A stretch of 40,524 bases of DNA from positions 1-40,524 of the forward strand of contig NZ_BCYP01000015.1 of NCBI RefSeq assembly GCF_001598255.1, given 5' to 3'. The number at the start of each line of letters is the position of its first letter. The first letter of the stretch is position 1. A model generated the notes under the pieces. The model ran no database searches and was not told the DNA's origin. It saw only the letters and a list, made by a program, of their open reading frames with translations. Shown here piece after piece: positions 33,472 through 40,524 of this stretch. This DNA comes from Mitsuaria chitosanitabida ATCC BAA-476 = NBRC 102408. GTDB taxonomy: Bacteria; Pseudomonadota; Gammaproteobacteria; Burkholderiales; Burkholderiaceae_C. The translations under genes were made by a program, and so were the position numbers.

Positions 33472-34706
33472 AGACGCTCGGCGCACCGCCCGCGACGCTG
33501 GGCCTGCGCGGCCTGCTGCGACGCGGTCAGCTGCGTGTCGCGCTGGTCGCGCTGCTCGTGGTCGGACTCGTGCTCACGCTGGGCGCCGCGGTGCTGCTGC
33601 GGCTGTCCCAGCAGCACAGCCTGGAGCTGCTGAGCCGGTCGATCGCCTACTCGGTCGAGGCGGCGGTGGTCTTCCGCGACGCCGACAACGCCCGCACCCT
33701 GCTCGCCGACCTCGTGGAGGGCGAGCGCATCGTCAGCGCGCGCATCGAGCTCACTGATGGCCGGGTCCTCGCCAGCCATGCCCGCAGCACCGCGAGCCCG
33801 CTGGGCCAGCAGCTGCTCGAGCTCTGGTCCGTGCGCGCCGACGCGCCGGTGACCTCCCAGGGCGAGTCCGTCGGTCATGTGCTGCTGCAAGGCGACGCGA
33901 GCATGCTGCTCGCCACCATGGGCTGGCTGCTGGTGAGCGTGCTGCTGGGCATGCTGGTGACCGGCTGGGCCGTGGTGCGCGTGTCGCGGCATCAGCTGAC
34001 GCTGGTCGAGGCGCCGCTGCGCAAGATGCTCGAGCACACCCGCGGCATCCGCCACAGCCGGGCCTTCGACCGCCGCGTGCCCGGCGCCGCGGTGCGCGAG
34101 ATCGACGAGCTGGCCGGCGACTTCAACGCCCTGCTGGCCCAGGTCCAGGCGCAGGAAGCCGACTTGCGGGCCCGCCACGCGGAGCTCCAGCTCGCGCATG
34201 AGGACCTGGCGCGCCGCAGCCGCCATGACGCGCTGACCGGCGCCGCCAACCGCGCCTACTTCGAGCAGCGCCTGACCGAGGCCATCAACCGCGCCAGCCG
34301 CGAGCACGAGCAGCTCGCCCTGCTCTTCATCGACGCGGACGGCTTCAAGCAGATCAACGATCGTCTGGGCCACGACGCGGGCGACCAGGTGCTGAGCGCC
34401 ATCGCCCATCGCCTGCGCGCCGGTCTGCGCGAGCACGACGTGGTCGGCCGCCTGGGCGGCGACGAGTTCGTCGTGCTGGTGCAGCCGCTGCACGACGCGG
34501 CCGCCCTGCCCGCCCTGATCGCGCACCTGGAGACCACGGTCTGCCATCCGCTGGACCTGGGTCCGGCCGGCTGGGTCGAGCCCCGCATCAGCGTGGGCAC
34601 CGCCGTCTTCCCGCGCGATGGCGCCGGCGTCGCGACGCTGATGCGCCATGCCGATGAATCGATGTACCGACGCAAGCGGGCCCGCAGAGGTCCGGACGCG
34701 CCATGA
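33468..34706 (+). CDS. yfiN: YfiN-type membrane diguanylate cyclase
   Basis: A 412-residue inner-membrane enzyme that makes c-di-GMP from two GTP. Helix 1 spans about residues 25-45, a CHASE8-like periplasmic domain about 46-150, helix 2 about 151-172, then HAMP and a short coiled region, and the GGDEF domain. The active-site motif is intact (GRLGGDEFVVLV, residues 330-334) and the product-inhibition site RxxD sits five residues before it (REHD, 321-324). The order fits YfiN/TpbB, which is repressed by YfiR in the periplasm. It sits between yfiR and yfiB. Confidence 0.93.
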   Translation: MKTLGAPPATLGLRGLLRRGQLRVALVALLVVGLVLTLGAAVLLRLSQQHSLELLSRSIAYSVEAAVVFRDADNARTLLADLVEGERIVSARIELTDGRVLASHARSTASPLGQQLLELWSVRADAPVTSQGESVGHVLLQGDASMLLATMGWLLVSVLLGMLVTGWAVVRVSRHQLTLVEAPLRKMLEHTRGIRHSRAFDRRVPGAAVREIDELAGDFNALLAQVQAQEADLRARHAELQLAHEDLARRSRHDALTGAANRAYFEQRLTEAINRASREHEQLALLFIDADGFKQINDRLGHDAGDQVLSAIAHRLRAGLREHDVVGRLGGDEFVVLVQPLHDAAALPALIAHLETTVCHPLDLGPAGWVEPRISVGTAVFPRDGAGVATLMRHADESMYRRKRARRGPDAP

Positions 34707-34727
34707 CGACCGAGGAAGTCGCAGTTC

Positions 34728-35354
34728 ATGAAGTTCCCTCGCACGCCCTCCCGTCCGCCCCGCGGGGCCATCGCGCTCGACGCGCCTGAGACCTCGAGGT
34801 CCGCATCGCCGGACGCGCCGGCCACCCACGCGCACGATGCCCCGCGACGGCGACTGTTGAGCGGCCTGGCCGTGGGCGCCGCCGGGGTCTGGCTGGGCGC
34901 CCTCGCCGGCTGCCAGACGGCCGCGCCGGCGCCGGAGGCAAGTCCTGGCACCCTGACCGATCCGCAGCGCCAGGCCTTGCGCAAGCTCGGCTTCCAGCAC
35001 ACGGACGCGGGCTGGGAACTCAACCTGTCGATGAGCCTGCTCTTCGACTTCGACTCCGTGCTGCTGCACGCGCCGCAACGCGCCGAGCTGCAGCGCATGG
35101 GGCAGAACCTCGCCGAGATCGGCATCACCGGCCTGCGCGTCGAGGGCCACACCGACAGCATCGGCCGCGCGGACTACAACCAGAAGCTCTCGCTGCGCCG
35201 CGCCGAGGCCGTCGCGCAGGCCTTGCAGACCTCGGGCCTGGCCTTCAAGGAGCTGCAGGTGCGCGGCTTCGGCATGGAGCGGCCCATCGCCGACAACGGC
35301 ACCGAGTCGGGCCGCGCGCAGAACCGGCGCGTCGCGCTGATCGTGGCCGGCTGA
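34728..35354 (+). CDS. yfiB: YfiB-type OmpA-like lipoprotein
   Basis: A 208-residue protein, 21 bases after yfiN. A Pro/Arg-rich N-terminal extension of about 40 residues precedes a twin-Arg-containing signal (RRRLLSGLAVGAAGVWLG) and a lipobox-like Ala-Gly-Cys. The C-terminal half is an OmpA peptidoglycan-binding domain (SLLFDFDSVLLHAPQRAEL, VEGHTDSIGRADYNQKLSLR, ending NRRVALIVAG). YfiB sequesters YfiR at the outer membrane and so activates YfiN. The long basic N-terminal extension before the signal is unusual; a later start may be used, but no other ATG lies before the signal. Confidence 0.88.
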   Translation: MKFPRTPSRPPRGAIALDAPETSRSASPDAPATHAHDAPRRRLLSGLAVGAAGVWLGALAGCQTAAPAPEASPGTLTDPQRQALRKLGFQHTDAGWELNLSMSLLFDFDSVLLHAPQRAELQRMGQNLAEIGITGLRVEGHTDSIGRADYNQKLSLRRAEAVAQALQTSGLAFKELQVRGFGMERPIADNGTESGRAQNRRVALIVAG

Positions 35355-35375
35355 AGGCGGGACGGCCCAGGACAA

Positions 35376-35401
35376 AGGGCCGCGACTTTCGCCGCGGCCC
35401 T
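35376..35401. terminator. Hairpin between yfiB and the dehydrogenase gene
   Basis: AGGGCCGCG and CGCGGCCCT form a perfect 9-bp stem around an 8-base loop, in the spacer between two convergent genes. It is the likely end of the yfi operon and could serve both strands. There is no T-run. Confidence 0.5.
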
Positions 35402-35460
35402 GGCTGATCCGGGCGATCGATCACGCGCTCATCACGGATCGATCGGCGCCCGCGGGACGC

Positions 35461-36906
35461 TCACACGCCCAGGATCGACACCGCCTTGGTGTTGAGGTAG
35501 GCCTCCAGCGCCTCCGGGCCGCCTTCGGTGCCGTAGCCCGAGTCCTTGATGCCGCCGAAGGGCATTTCCGGCGAGGGCGTGGCGGGCTGGTTGATCCACA
35601 GCATGCCGACCTCGACGCGGCGCGACAACAGCTGCGCGTTCTTGATCGAGCGCGTGAACGCGTAGCCGGCCAGGCCGAACGGCAGGCGGTTGGCCTCGGC
35701 GATCGCGTCCTCGAGCTGGTCGAAGCCGCGCACCGCGGCCACCGGACCGAAGGGCTCGTCATTGAAGACCGACGCCTCCAGCGGCACGTCCGCCAGCACC
35801 GTCGGCGCGAAGAAGTTGCCGGCCGAGCCCACGCGCTCGCCGCCGGTGGCGATCTTGGCGCCGCGCTCGCGGGCTTCGGCCACCACCTTGGACATGGCCA
35901 CCACGCGGCGCTCGTTGGCGAGCGGGCCCAGCGTCGTGCCGTCGGCCAGACCGTCGCCCAGCTTCAGGCTCTGCGCGTGCTTGACCAGCAGCTCGGTGAA
36001 CTCGTCCTTCAGGCTGTTGTGGACCAGGAAGCGCGTCGGCGAGATGCAGACCTGGCCCGCGTTGCGGAACTTGGCCGCGCCCGCCGCCTTCACCGCCAGC
36101 GCCACGTCCGCGTCCTCCGCGACGATCACCGGCGCGTGGCCGCCCAGTTCCATCGTCACGCGCTTCATGTGCTGGCCGGCCAGCGCCGCCAGCTGCTTGC
36201 CCACCGGCGTCGAGCCGGTGAAGGTCACCTTGCGGATGATCGGGTGCGGGATCAGGTAGCTGGAGATCTCGGCCGGATCGCCGAAGACCAGGCCCACCGT
36301 CCCGGCGGGCACGCCCGCGTCGACGAAGGTCTGCAGCAGGGCCGCCGGCGAGGCCGGGGTTTCCTCCGGCGCCTTCACCAGGAAGGAGCAGCCGGTGGCC
36401 AGCGCCGCGCCCAGCTTGCGCACGATCTGGTTGACCGGGAAGTTCCAGGGCGTGAAGGCCGCCACCGGGCCGACCGGTTCCTTGAGCACCAGCTGCTGCG
36501 CTGCCAGGTTGCGCGAGGGCACGATGCGGCCGTAGACACGCAGGCCCTCGTCGGCGAACCACTCGATGATGCCGGCGCCGGCCAGCACCTCGACCTTGGC
36601 TTCCGCCAGCGGCTTGCCCTGCTCCTGCGTCAGCAGCCGGGCGATGTCGCCGGCGCGTTCGCGCAGCAGCGCGGCGGCGCGGCGCATGGTGGCGGCGCGC
36701 TCATGCGCCGACACGTCGCGCCAGGCCTCGAAGCCCTTCTGCGCCGCGGCCAGCGCGCGGTCCAGGTCGGCCTTGGAGGCGTGCGCGACCTTGCCGATGG
36801 GCTGACCGGTGGCGGGATTGCGGACGTCGAGGGTCTTGCCGCCGGTGGCGTCGACCCATTCGTTGGCGATCAGCAGGCGGGTGTCGGGATAGGAAGAGGT
36901 CGTCAT
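35461..36906 (-). CDS. NAD(P)-dependent succinate-semialdehyde dehydrogenase family protein
   Basis: A 481-residue aldehyde dehydrogenase. Cofactor and catalytic marks are present: the Asn in [10 protein letters not shown], the NAD(P) loop in [11 protein letters not shown], the base Glu in [10 protein letters not shown] and the nucleophile Cys in [11 protein letters not shown]. The C-terminal [16 protein letters not shown] and the overall pattern (IANEWVDA opening, [16 protein letters not shown]) fit the GabD/SSADH group, which oxidises succinic semialdehyde to succinate in 4-aminobutyrate catabolism. No GABA transaminase gene is nearby, so another short-chain aldehyde is possible. Confidence 0.9.
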   Translation of the reverse strand: MTTSSYPDTRLLIANEWVDATGGKTLDVRNPATGQPIGKVAHASKADLDRALAAAQKGFEAWRDVSAHERAATMRRAAALLRERAGDIARLLTQEQGKPLAEAKVEVLAGAGIIEWFADEGLRVYGRIVPSRNLAAQQLVLKEPVGPVAAFTPWNFPVNQIVRKLGAALATGCSFLVKAPEETPASPAALLQTFVDAGVPAGTVGLVFGDPAEISSYLIPHPIIRKVTFTGSTPVGKQLAALAGQHMKRVTMELGGHAPVIVAEDADVALAVKAAGAAKFRNAGQVCISPTRFLVHNSLKDEFTELLVKHAQSLKLGDGLADGTTLGPLANERRVVAMSKVVAEARERGAKIATGGERVGSAGNFFAPTVLADVPLEASVFNDEPFGPVAAVRGFDQLEDAIAEANRLPFGLAGYAFTRSIKNAQLLSRRVEVGMLWINQPATPSPEMPFGGIKDSGYGTEGGPEALEAYLNTKAVSILGV

Positions 36907-37110
36907 GGCGGCATCCGGTTGGCGTTGGGACCCGGAGCGGCACGGCTCCGGAGACGGGACAGATGGGCGGTGACTCTACCCCTCCTGCCCGGAGCGCCGC
37001 GCCGCGCGCGCGACAGTCCCCGTGGGGCGCCCGGCCATTGAGCGCAGGTCGCCCTCTTCGCGGGAGCGCCGCTTGCCGTCCCCGCGGACCCCGACTGCCC
37101 TGGTCCCTTG

Positions 37111-39720
37111 ATGCGTGTTCCCTTCCTGACTCGACTGCTGGTCGGCCTTGCTGTCGTTCTTGCCGCCCTCATCGGCATGCACGGGCCCGCCTTCGCCCAG
37201 GGCGACGAGGCCGCGCCGGTCGATCCGGCGGTGCAGCTGGACACCGCCAGCAAGGACATGGCGAAGGTCCACAAGGCGGTCGCCGACAAGAACGTGAGCG
37301 ACGCGGCGCTGCAGGTCGCGCGCAAGCAGGCGCAGACCGCGGCCGCGACGGCCGAGGACGTCATGGGGTCCTACGAGAAGGACCTGGGCGATGCCCAGCT
37401 CAAGCTGAAGCAGCTGGGCGAGCCGACCGCCGGGGTCAAGGAGCCCGCGGACGTCGCCGCCCAGCGCGCGCAGTTGCAGAAGCAGGTCGCCGCGCTGGAC
37501 GGACAAGTGAAGCGGGCCAAGCTGCTCAAGGTCGAGGCCGACCAGGCCGTCACGGCCATCAACGAGGCGCGCCGTCAGCAGCTCGGCGCGCGCCTCGCCG
37601 AGCGCGCGCCCTCGGTGCTGCAGGCCGGCTTCTGGGAGGCTCTCGGGGACGACCTGGATCGCGACCTCCCGGCGCTGCGTGGTTTCGGCACGGAACTGGA
37701 CAGCCTCGCCCGCGCCGTCGCCCCGCGCGCCTGGGCCATGCTGGCCGGCGGCATCGTGCTGCTGCTGATCGCCTGCATCCTGCTGCGCCGCGTGCTCACG
37801 CATCTCAGCGTCACCCGCATCCCCGCCGGCCGTCTTCGTCGCTCGCTGAACGCGCTCGGCGAAGTGGCGCTGCGCACCTTGCGACCCGGCCTGATCGCGC
37901 ACGGCCTAGTGCTCGCTCTGCTCTCCGGCGCGACGCCCAGCACCCGCCTGGCCAGTTGGCTGGACACCGCCGAGGCGATCGCCTGGTTCGCGGGCTTCGT
38001 CGCCGGTCTGGGCGCCGCCTTGCTGCTGCCCGCGAAACCGTCCTGGCGCCTGCCGTCGATCTCCGACGCCACGGCCACCCGACTAGCTTGGCTGCCCCGC
38101 ACGCTGGCCGTGGTCTCGGGCCTGGGCTGGCTGGCCAGCCGGACCGCCTCGCTGCTCGACGCGGGCGAGGCCACCACCTGGCTGGTCGACCTGATCTCGA
38201 CACTGTTGCTGATGGCGATCCTGGCCGGTGGCTTGGGTCTGATCGCCCGGGCGCGCGATCGCCTGTCGCATCACGGCGGATCCGGCGCGGCCCCCGCGCG
38301 GGACGAGCACGCCGCCGTGGCCCGACAAGGTCGGCAGGACGATGACGCCCAGGCCGACCGGGAGATCGCCGACGCCGCCAAGGATGCCAAGGACGCGGAC
38401 AAGGCCGCCGCCAAGGCCGACATCGCGAAGGCCCAGGAGGCCGCGCTCGCGGCCCGGCCCATGTGGCTGTCGGTGCTGCGCGGCGCGGGCTGGCTGGCGC
38501 TGATCGCCGCCGGCCTGGCCTTGTTGATCGGCTTCATTCCGCTGGCGATGTTCGGCATGAACCAGTTGGCCTGGGGTGTGATCGTGCTGTGCTCGGCCTA
38601 TCTGCTGGTCGTGCTGGTCGACGACCTGTTCATGACGCTGCTCGCGCCGTCCGGGGCGGCGGCGGCCGCCGCGCAGGCCAAGGACGGCGAGCCCGCCAAG
38701 GCGGCCGGCGCGGCCGCGCAGGCCCTGCCCTCGCAGCTGGCCCGCACCCGCGAGCAGGCCGCCGTGCTGCTCTCCGGCCTGTGCCGCGTGCTGGTCGGCT
38801 TCTTCGCGGTGATCCTGCTGCTCGCCCCTTACGGCGAGGGCCCGCTGGACCTGGCGCGCCGCGCGGGCAGCGTGCAGAACAAGCTCTCCCTGGGCGGCCT
38901 GACCCTCGCGCCCACTGACCTGCTCTGGGCCGCGGCGATGCTGGTGCTGGGCATGGTCGCCGTGCAACTGCTCAAGCGCTGGCTGACGCTGCGTGTCATG
39001 CCCACGACGCGGATGGATGCCGGCATGCGCGGCTCGGCCACCACGCTGTTCGGCTACGCCGGCAACATCGCGGTGATCGCCACGTCGCTGTCCATCGTCG
39101 GCTTCAACCTGGAGCGCATCGCCTGGGTGGCCAGCGCGCTCTCCGTCGGCATCGGCTTCGGTCTTCAGGCCGTGGTGCAGAACTTCGTCTCCGGCCTGAT
39201 CCTGCTGGCCGAGCGGCCGGTCAAGGTCGGGGACTGGGTCTCGCTGTCCGGTGTCGAGGGCGACGTGCGCCGCATCAACGTGCGCGCCACCGAGATCCAG
39301 ATGGGCGATCGCTCCACGGTCATCGTCCCGAACTCGGAGTTCATCACCAAGATCGTCCGCAACGTCACCTACGGCGAATCGCTGGGCCTGGTGCAGTTCA
39401 AGCTGCCGCTGCCAATCGCGACCGACATCAGCCAGGTCCGCGAGACCATCCTCGCGATCTTCCGCGCCCATCCCGGCGTGCTGCCCGCGCCGGCGCCCAA
39501 CGTCCAGCTGGACGGCGTCGACGGGATCCACCTGATCCTGAACGTGACGGGCTTCGTCAACTCCCCGCGCGCTGCCTACGGCGTGAAGAGCGACGTGCTG
39601 TTCGAGGTGCTCAAGCAGCTGCGCGAGGCCGATGCCTTGCCGCTGGCGGCCGGGCCGGCGCTGCTGGCGGCGCTGACCGGGCAAGGCCCGCCCCTGCCTC
39701 CGGCTTCCCCGGCGCGCTGA
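37111..39720 (+). CDS. Large mechanosensitive channel (MscS family) with DUF3772-type N-terminus
   Basis: An 869-residue inner-membrane channel. Order: signal peptide (residues about 1-30, ending Ala-Phe-Ala-Gln), a coiled-coil-rich periplasmic domain to about residue 180 that resembles DUF3772, several membrane helices, and the MscS core in the last 250 residues (pore helix SVGIGFGLQAVVQNFVSGLI, then LLAERPVKVGDWVSL and the beta domain with EIQMGDRSTVIVPNSEFI). MscS channels release solutes under hypoosmotic stress. An Ala/Lys/Asp-rich charged linker of about 65 residues splits two membrane sections. The start is the ATG at 37111, just after an in-frame TTG. Confidence 0.9.
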   Translation: MRVPFLTRLLVGLAVVLAALIGMHGPAFAQGDEAAPVDPAVQLDTASKDMAKVHKAVADKNVSDAALQVARKQAQTAAATAEDVMGSYEKDLGDAQLKLKQLGEPTAGVKEPADVAAQRAQLQKQVAALDGQVKRAKLLKVEADQAVTAINEARRQQLGARLAERAPSVLQAGFWEALGDDLDRDLPALRGFGTELDSLARAVAPRAWAMLAGGIVLLLIACILLRRVLTHLSVTRIPAGRLRRSLNALGEVALRTLRPGLIAHGLVLALLSGATPSTRLASWLDTAEAIAWFAGFVAGLGAALLLPAKPSWRLPSISDATATRLAWLPRTLAVVSGLGWLASRTASLLDAGEATTWLVDLISTLLLMAILAGGLGLIARARDRLSHHGGSGAAPARDEHAAVARQGRQDDDAQADREIADAAKDAKDADKAAAKADIAKAQEAALAARPMWLSVLRGAGWLALIAAGLALLIGFIPLAMFGMNQLAWGVIVLCSAYLLVVLVDDLFMTLLAPSGAAAAAAQAKDGEPAKAAGAAAQALPSQLARTREQAAVLLSGLCRVLVGFFAVILLLAPYGEGPLDLARRAGSVQNKLSLGGLTLAPTDLLWAAAMLVLGMVAVQLLKRWLTLRVMPTTRMDAGMRGSATTLFGYAGNIAVIATSLSIVGFNLERIAWVASALSVGIGFGLQAVVQNFVSGLILLAERPVKVGDWVSLSGVEGDVRRINVRATEIQMGDRSTVIVPNSEFITKIVRNVTYGESLGLVQFKLPLPIATDISQVRETILAIFRAHPGVLPAPAPNVQLDGVDGIHLILNVTGFVNSPRAAYGVKSDVLFEVLKQLREADALPLAAGPALLAALTGQGPPLPPASPAR

Positions 39721-39796
39721 GGCGGCGACCCGCGGGCGCGGCCACAATCGCGCGGTCCGCGTCGACCGCCTCGGGCCCGCCGCCCGCCCCTGCTTC

Positions 39797-40393
39797 ATGA
39801 ACGAACACTTCACGCCTGTCCCGCTCGAGAAGGCCTATCGCCTGCTCAACCACGGTCCGACCGTTCTGGTCTCCGCCGCCCACGAGGGAGTGCGGAACGC
39901 GATGGCCGCCGCCTGGGCCTGCGCGCTGGACTTCAAGCCGCCCAAGGTCACGGTGGTCATCGACAAGGCCACGCGCACGCGGGGGCTGGTCGAGGGAAGC
40001 GGCCATTTCGTGCTGCAGGTGCCGACGGCGGCGCAGCTGACGCTGACCCATGCGCTGGGCACGCGCAGCCTGGTCGAGGATCCGGACAAGCTGGCCCGCG
40101 CGGGCGCGACGCTGAGCGATGTCGAGGTCGACGGCGTCAGCGTTCCGCTGGTCGAGGGATGCGCCGCGTGGATGGTGTGCCGGGTGATGCCGGAGCCCCG
40201 GAACCAGGCGGTCTACGACCTCTTCATCGGCGAGATCGTCGCCGCTTGGGCCGATGCGCGCGTGTTCAGCGACGGCCATTGGCATTTCGAGTCCGCGCCA
40301 CTGGAGCTTCGCAGCCTGCACTACATCGCGGGCGGGCAGTTCTACGCGATCGGGGAATCGCTGGTGGTGCCGCAGACGCCGGCGGCGGGGTGA
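39797..40393 (+). CDS. Flavin reductase-like FMN-binding protein
   Basis: A 198-residue protein of the flavin reductase-like split-barrel family. It opens VPLEKAYRLLNHGPTVLVSA, with VRNAMAAAWACALDFKPPKV and the TRTRGLVEGSGHFVLQVPT block, and ends GGQFYAIGESLV. Such proteins bind FMN and either reduce flavins with NAD(P)H or have lost that activity. It follows the MscS gene by 76 bases on the same strand, and REP-like hairpins follow it. Confidence 0.87.
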   Translation: MNEHFTPVPLEKAYRLLNHGPTVLVSAAHEGVRNAMAAAWACALDFKPPKVTVVIDKATRTRGLVEGSGHFVLQVPTAAQLTLTHALGTRSLVEDPDKLARAGATLSDVEVDGVSVPLVEGCAAWMVCRVMPEPRNQAVYDLFIGEIVAAWADARVFSDGHWHFESAPLELRSLHYIAGGQFYAIGESLVVPQTPAAG

Positions 40394-40416
40394 GAGCCCG
40401 AAGACCCTCACCCCAA

Positions 40417-40511
40417 CCCTCTCCCGCAAGCGGGAGAGGGGGCAAGAGGGTCTCTGACATGCGGCGACCCTCACCCCCGCCCTCTCCCACGCCGTGGGCG
40501 AGGGGGTCACC
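40417..40511. repeat. REP-like palindromic elements
   Basis: CCCTCTCCCGC-AA-GCGGGAGAGGG (40417-40440) is a perfect 11-bp stem-loop inside the widespread repeat type that begins ACCCTCACCCCAACCC. A second, less perfect copy (about 40466-40511) follows with CCCTCACCCCCGCCCTCTCCC and a GGGCGAGGGGG arm. Both lie just past the flavin reductase gene and may also help end its transcript. Confidence 0.8.
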
Positions 40512-40524
40512 CACGCTCAGGTGG

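Overview
The window is about 70% GC and densely packed with genes. Codon usage and gene content fit a betaproteobacterium of the order Burkholderiales, most likely the Roseateles/Mitsuaria/Rubrivivax group. That placement is inferred from style and gene families, because no rRNA or other marker gene is present. No tRNA, rRNA, CRISPR array, transposase or phage gene was seen.

Layout. 1-1190: a heptanucleotide tandem repeat at the left edge, a CzcE-like periplasmic protein gene and a small Pro/Ala-rich exported protein. 1211-6624: metabolic and housekeeping genes (thiolase, HAD phosphatase, DUF6624 protein, two exported alpha/beta hydrolases). 6674-9751: a very large two-component-propeller histidine kinase with no adjacent regulator. 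9990-12277: a small membrane protein, a CPBP membrane protease and an M14-type metallopeptidase. 12338-20415: a complete RND efflux operon (adaptor, pump, outer-membrane factor) on the minus strand, divergent from its OmpR/histidine kinase pair. This is the arrangement of adeABC/adeRS. The spacer carries direct repeats resembling the AdeR half-site, and the same box recurs before the next gene, a GT-B glycosyltransferase (20369-21484).

21644-23306 is an AT-richer island with a PEP-CTERM protein and an unknown exported protein. 23307-27539 holds a TetR regulator divergent from a di-heme oxidoreductase lipoprotein that carries two N-terminal F5/8-type (discoidin) domains. 27676-32352 is a run of small accessory genes: YdeI-like, two YciI-like, a YjfB-like motility protein, a Tat-type lipoprotein, a TPR protein and a DUF1428 protein. 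Among them is an unrecognised 234-residue protein with a Thr/Ser-Gly-Cys/His pattern like that of CNF1/BLF1 glutamine deamidase toxins. An ankyrin-gene remnant follows.

32899-35354 is a complete yfiR-yfiN-yfiB module: periplasmic repressor, membrane diguanylate cyclase and OmpA-like lipoprotein, which together control c-di-GMP in response to envelope stress. 35461-40393 carries a succinate-semialdehyde dehydrogenase, a large MscS channel with an N-terminal DUF3772-type region and a flavin reductase-like protein. REP-like palindromes end the window.

The observations most worth following up are the candidate deamidase (30630-31334), the shared TGTGGAG boxes that may tie the efflux regulator to a glycosyltransferase, and the discoidin/di-heme fusion.
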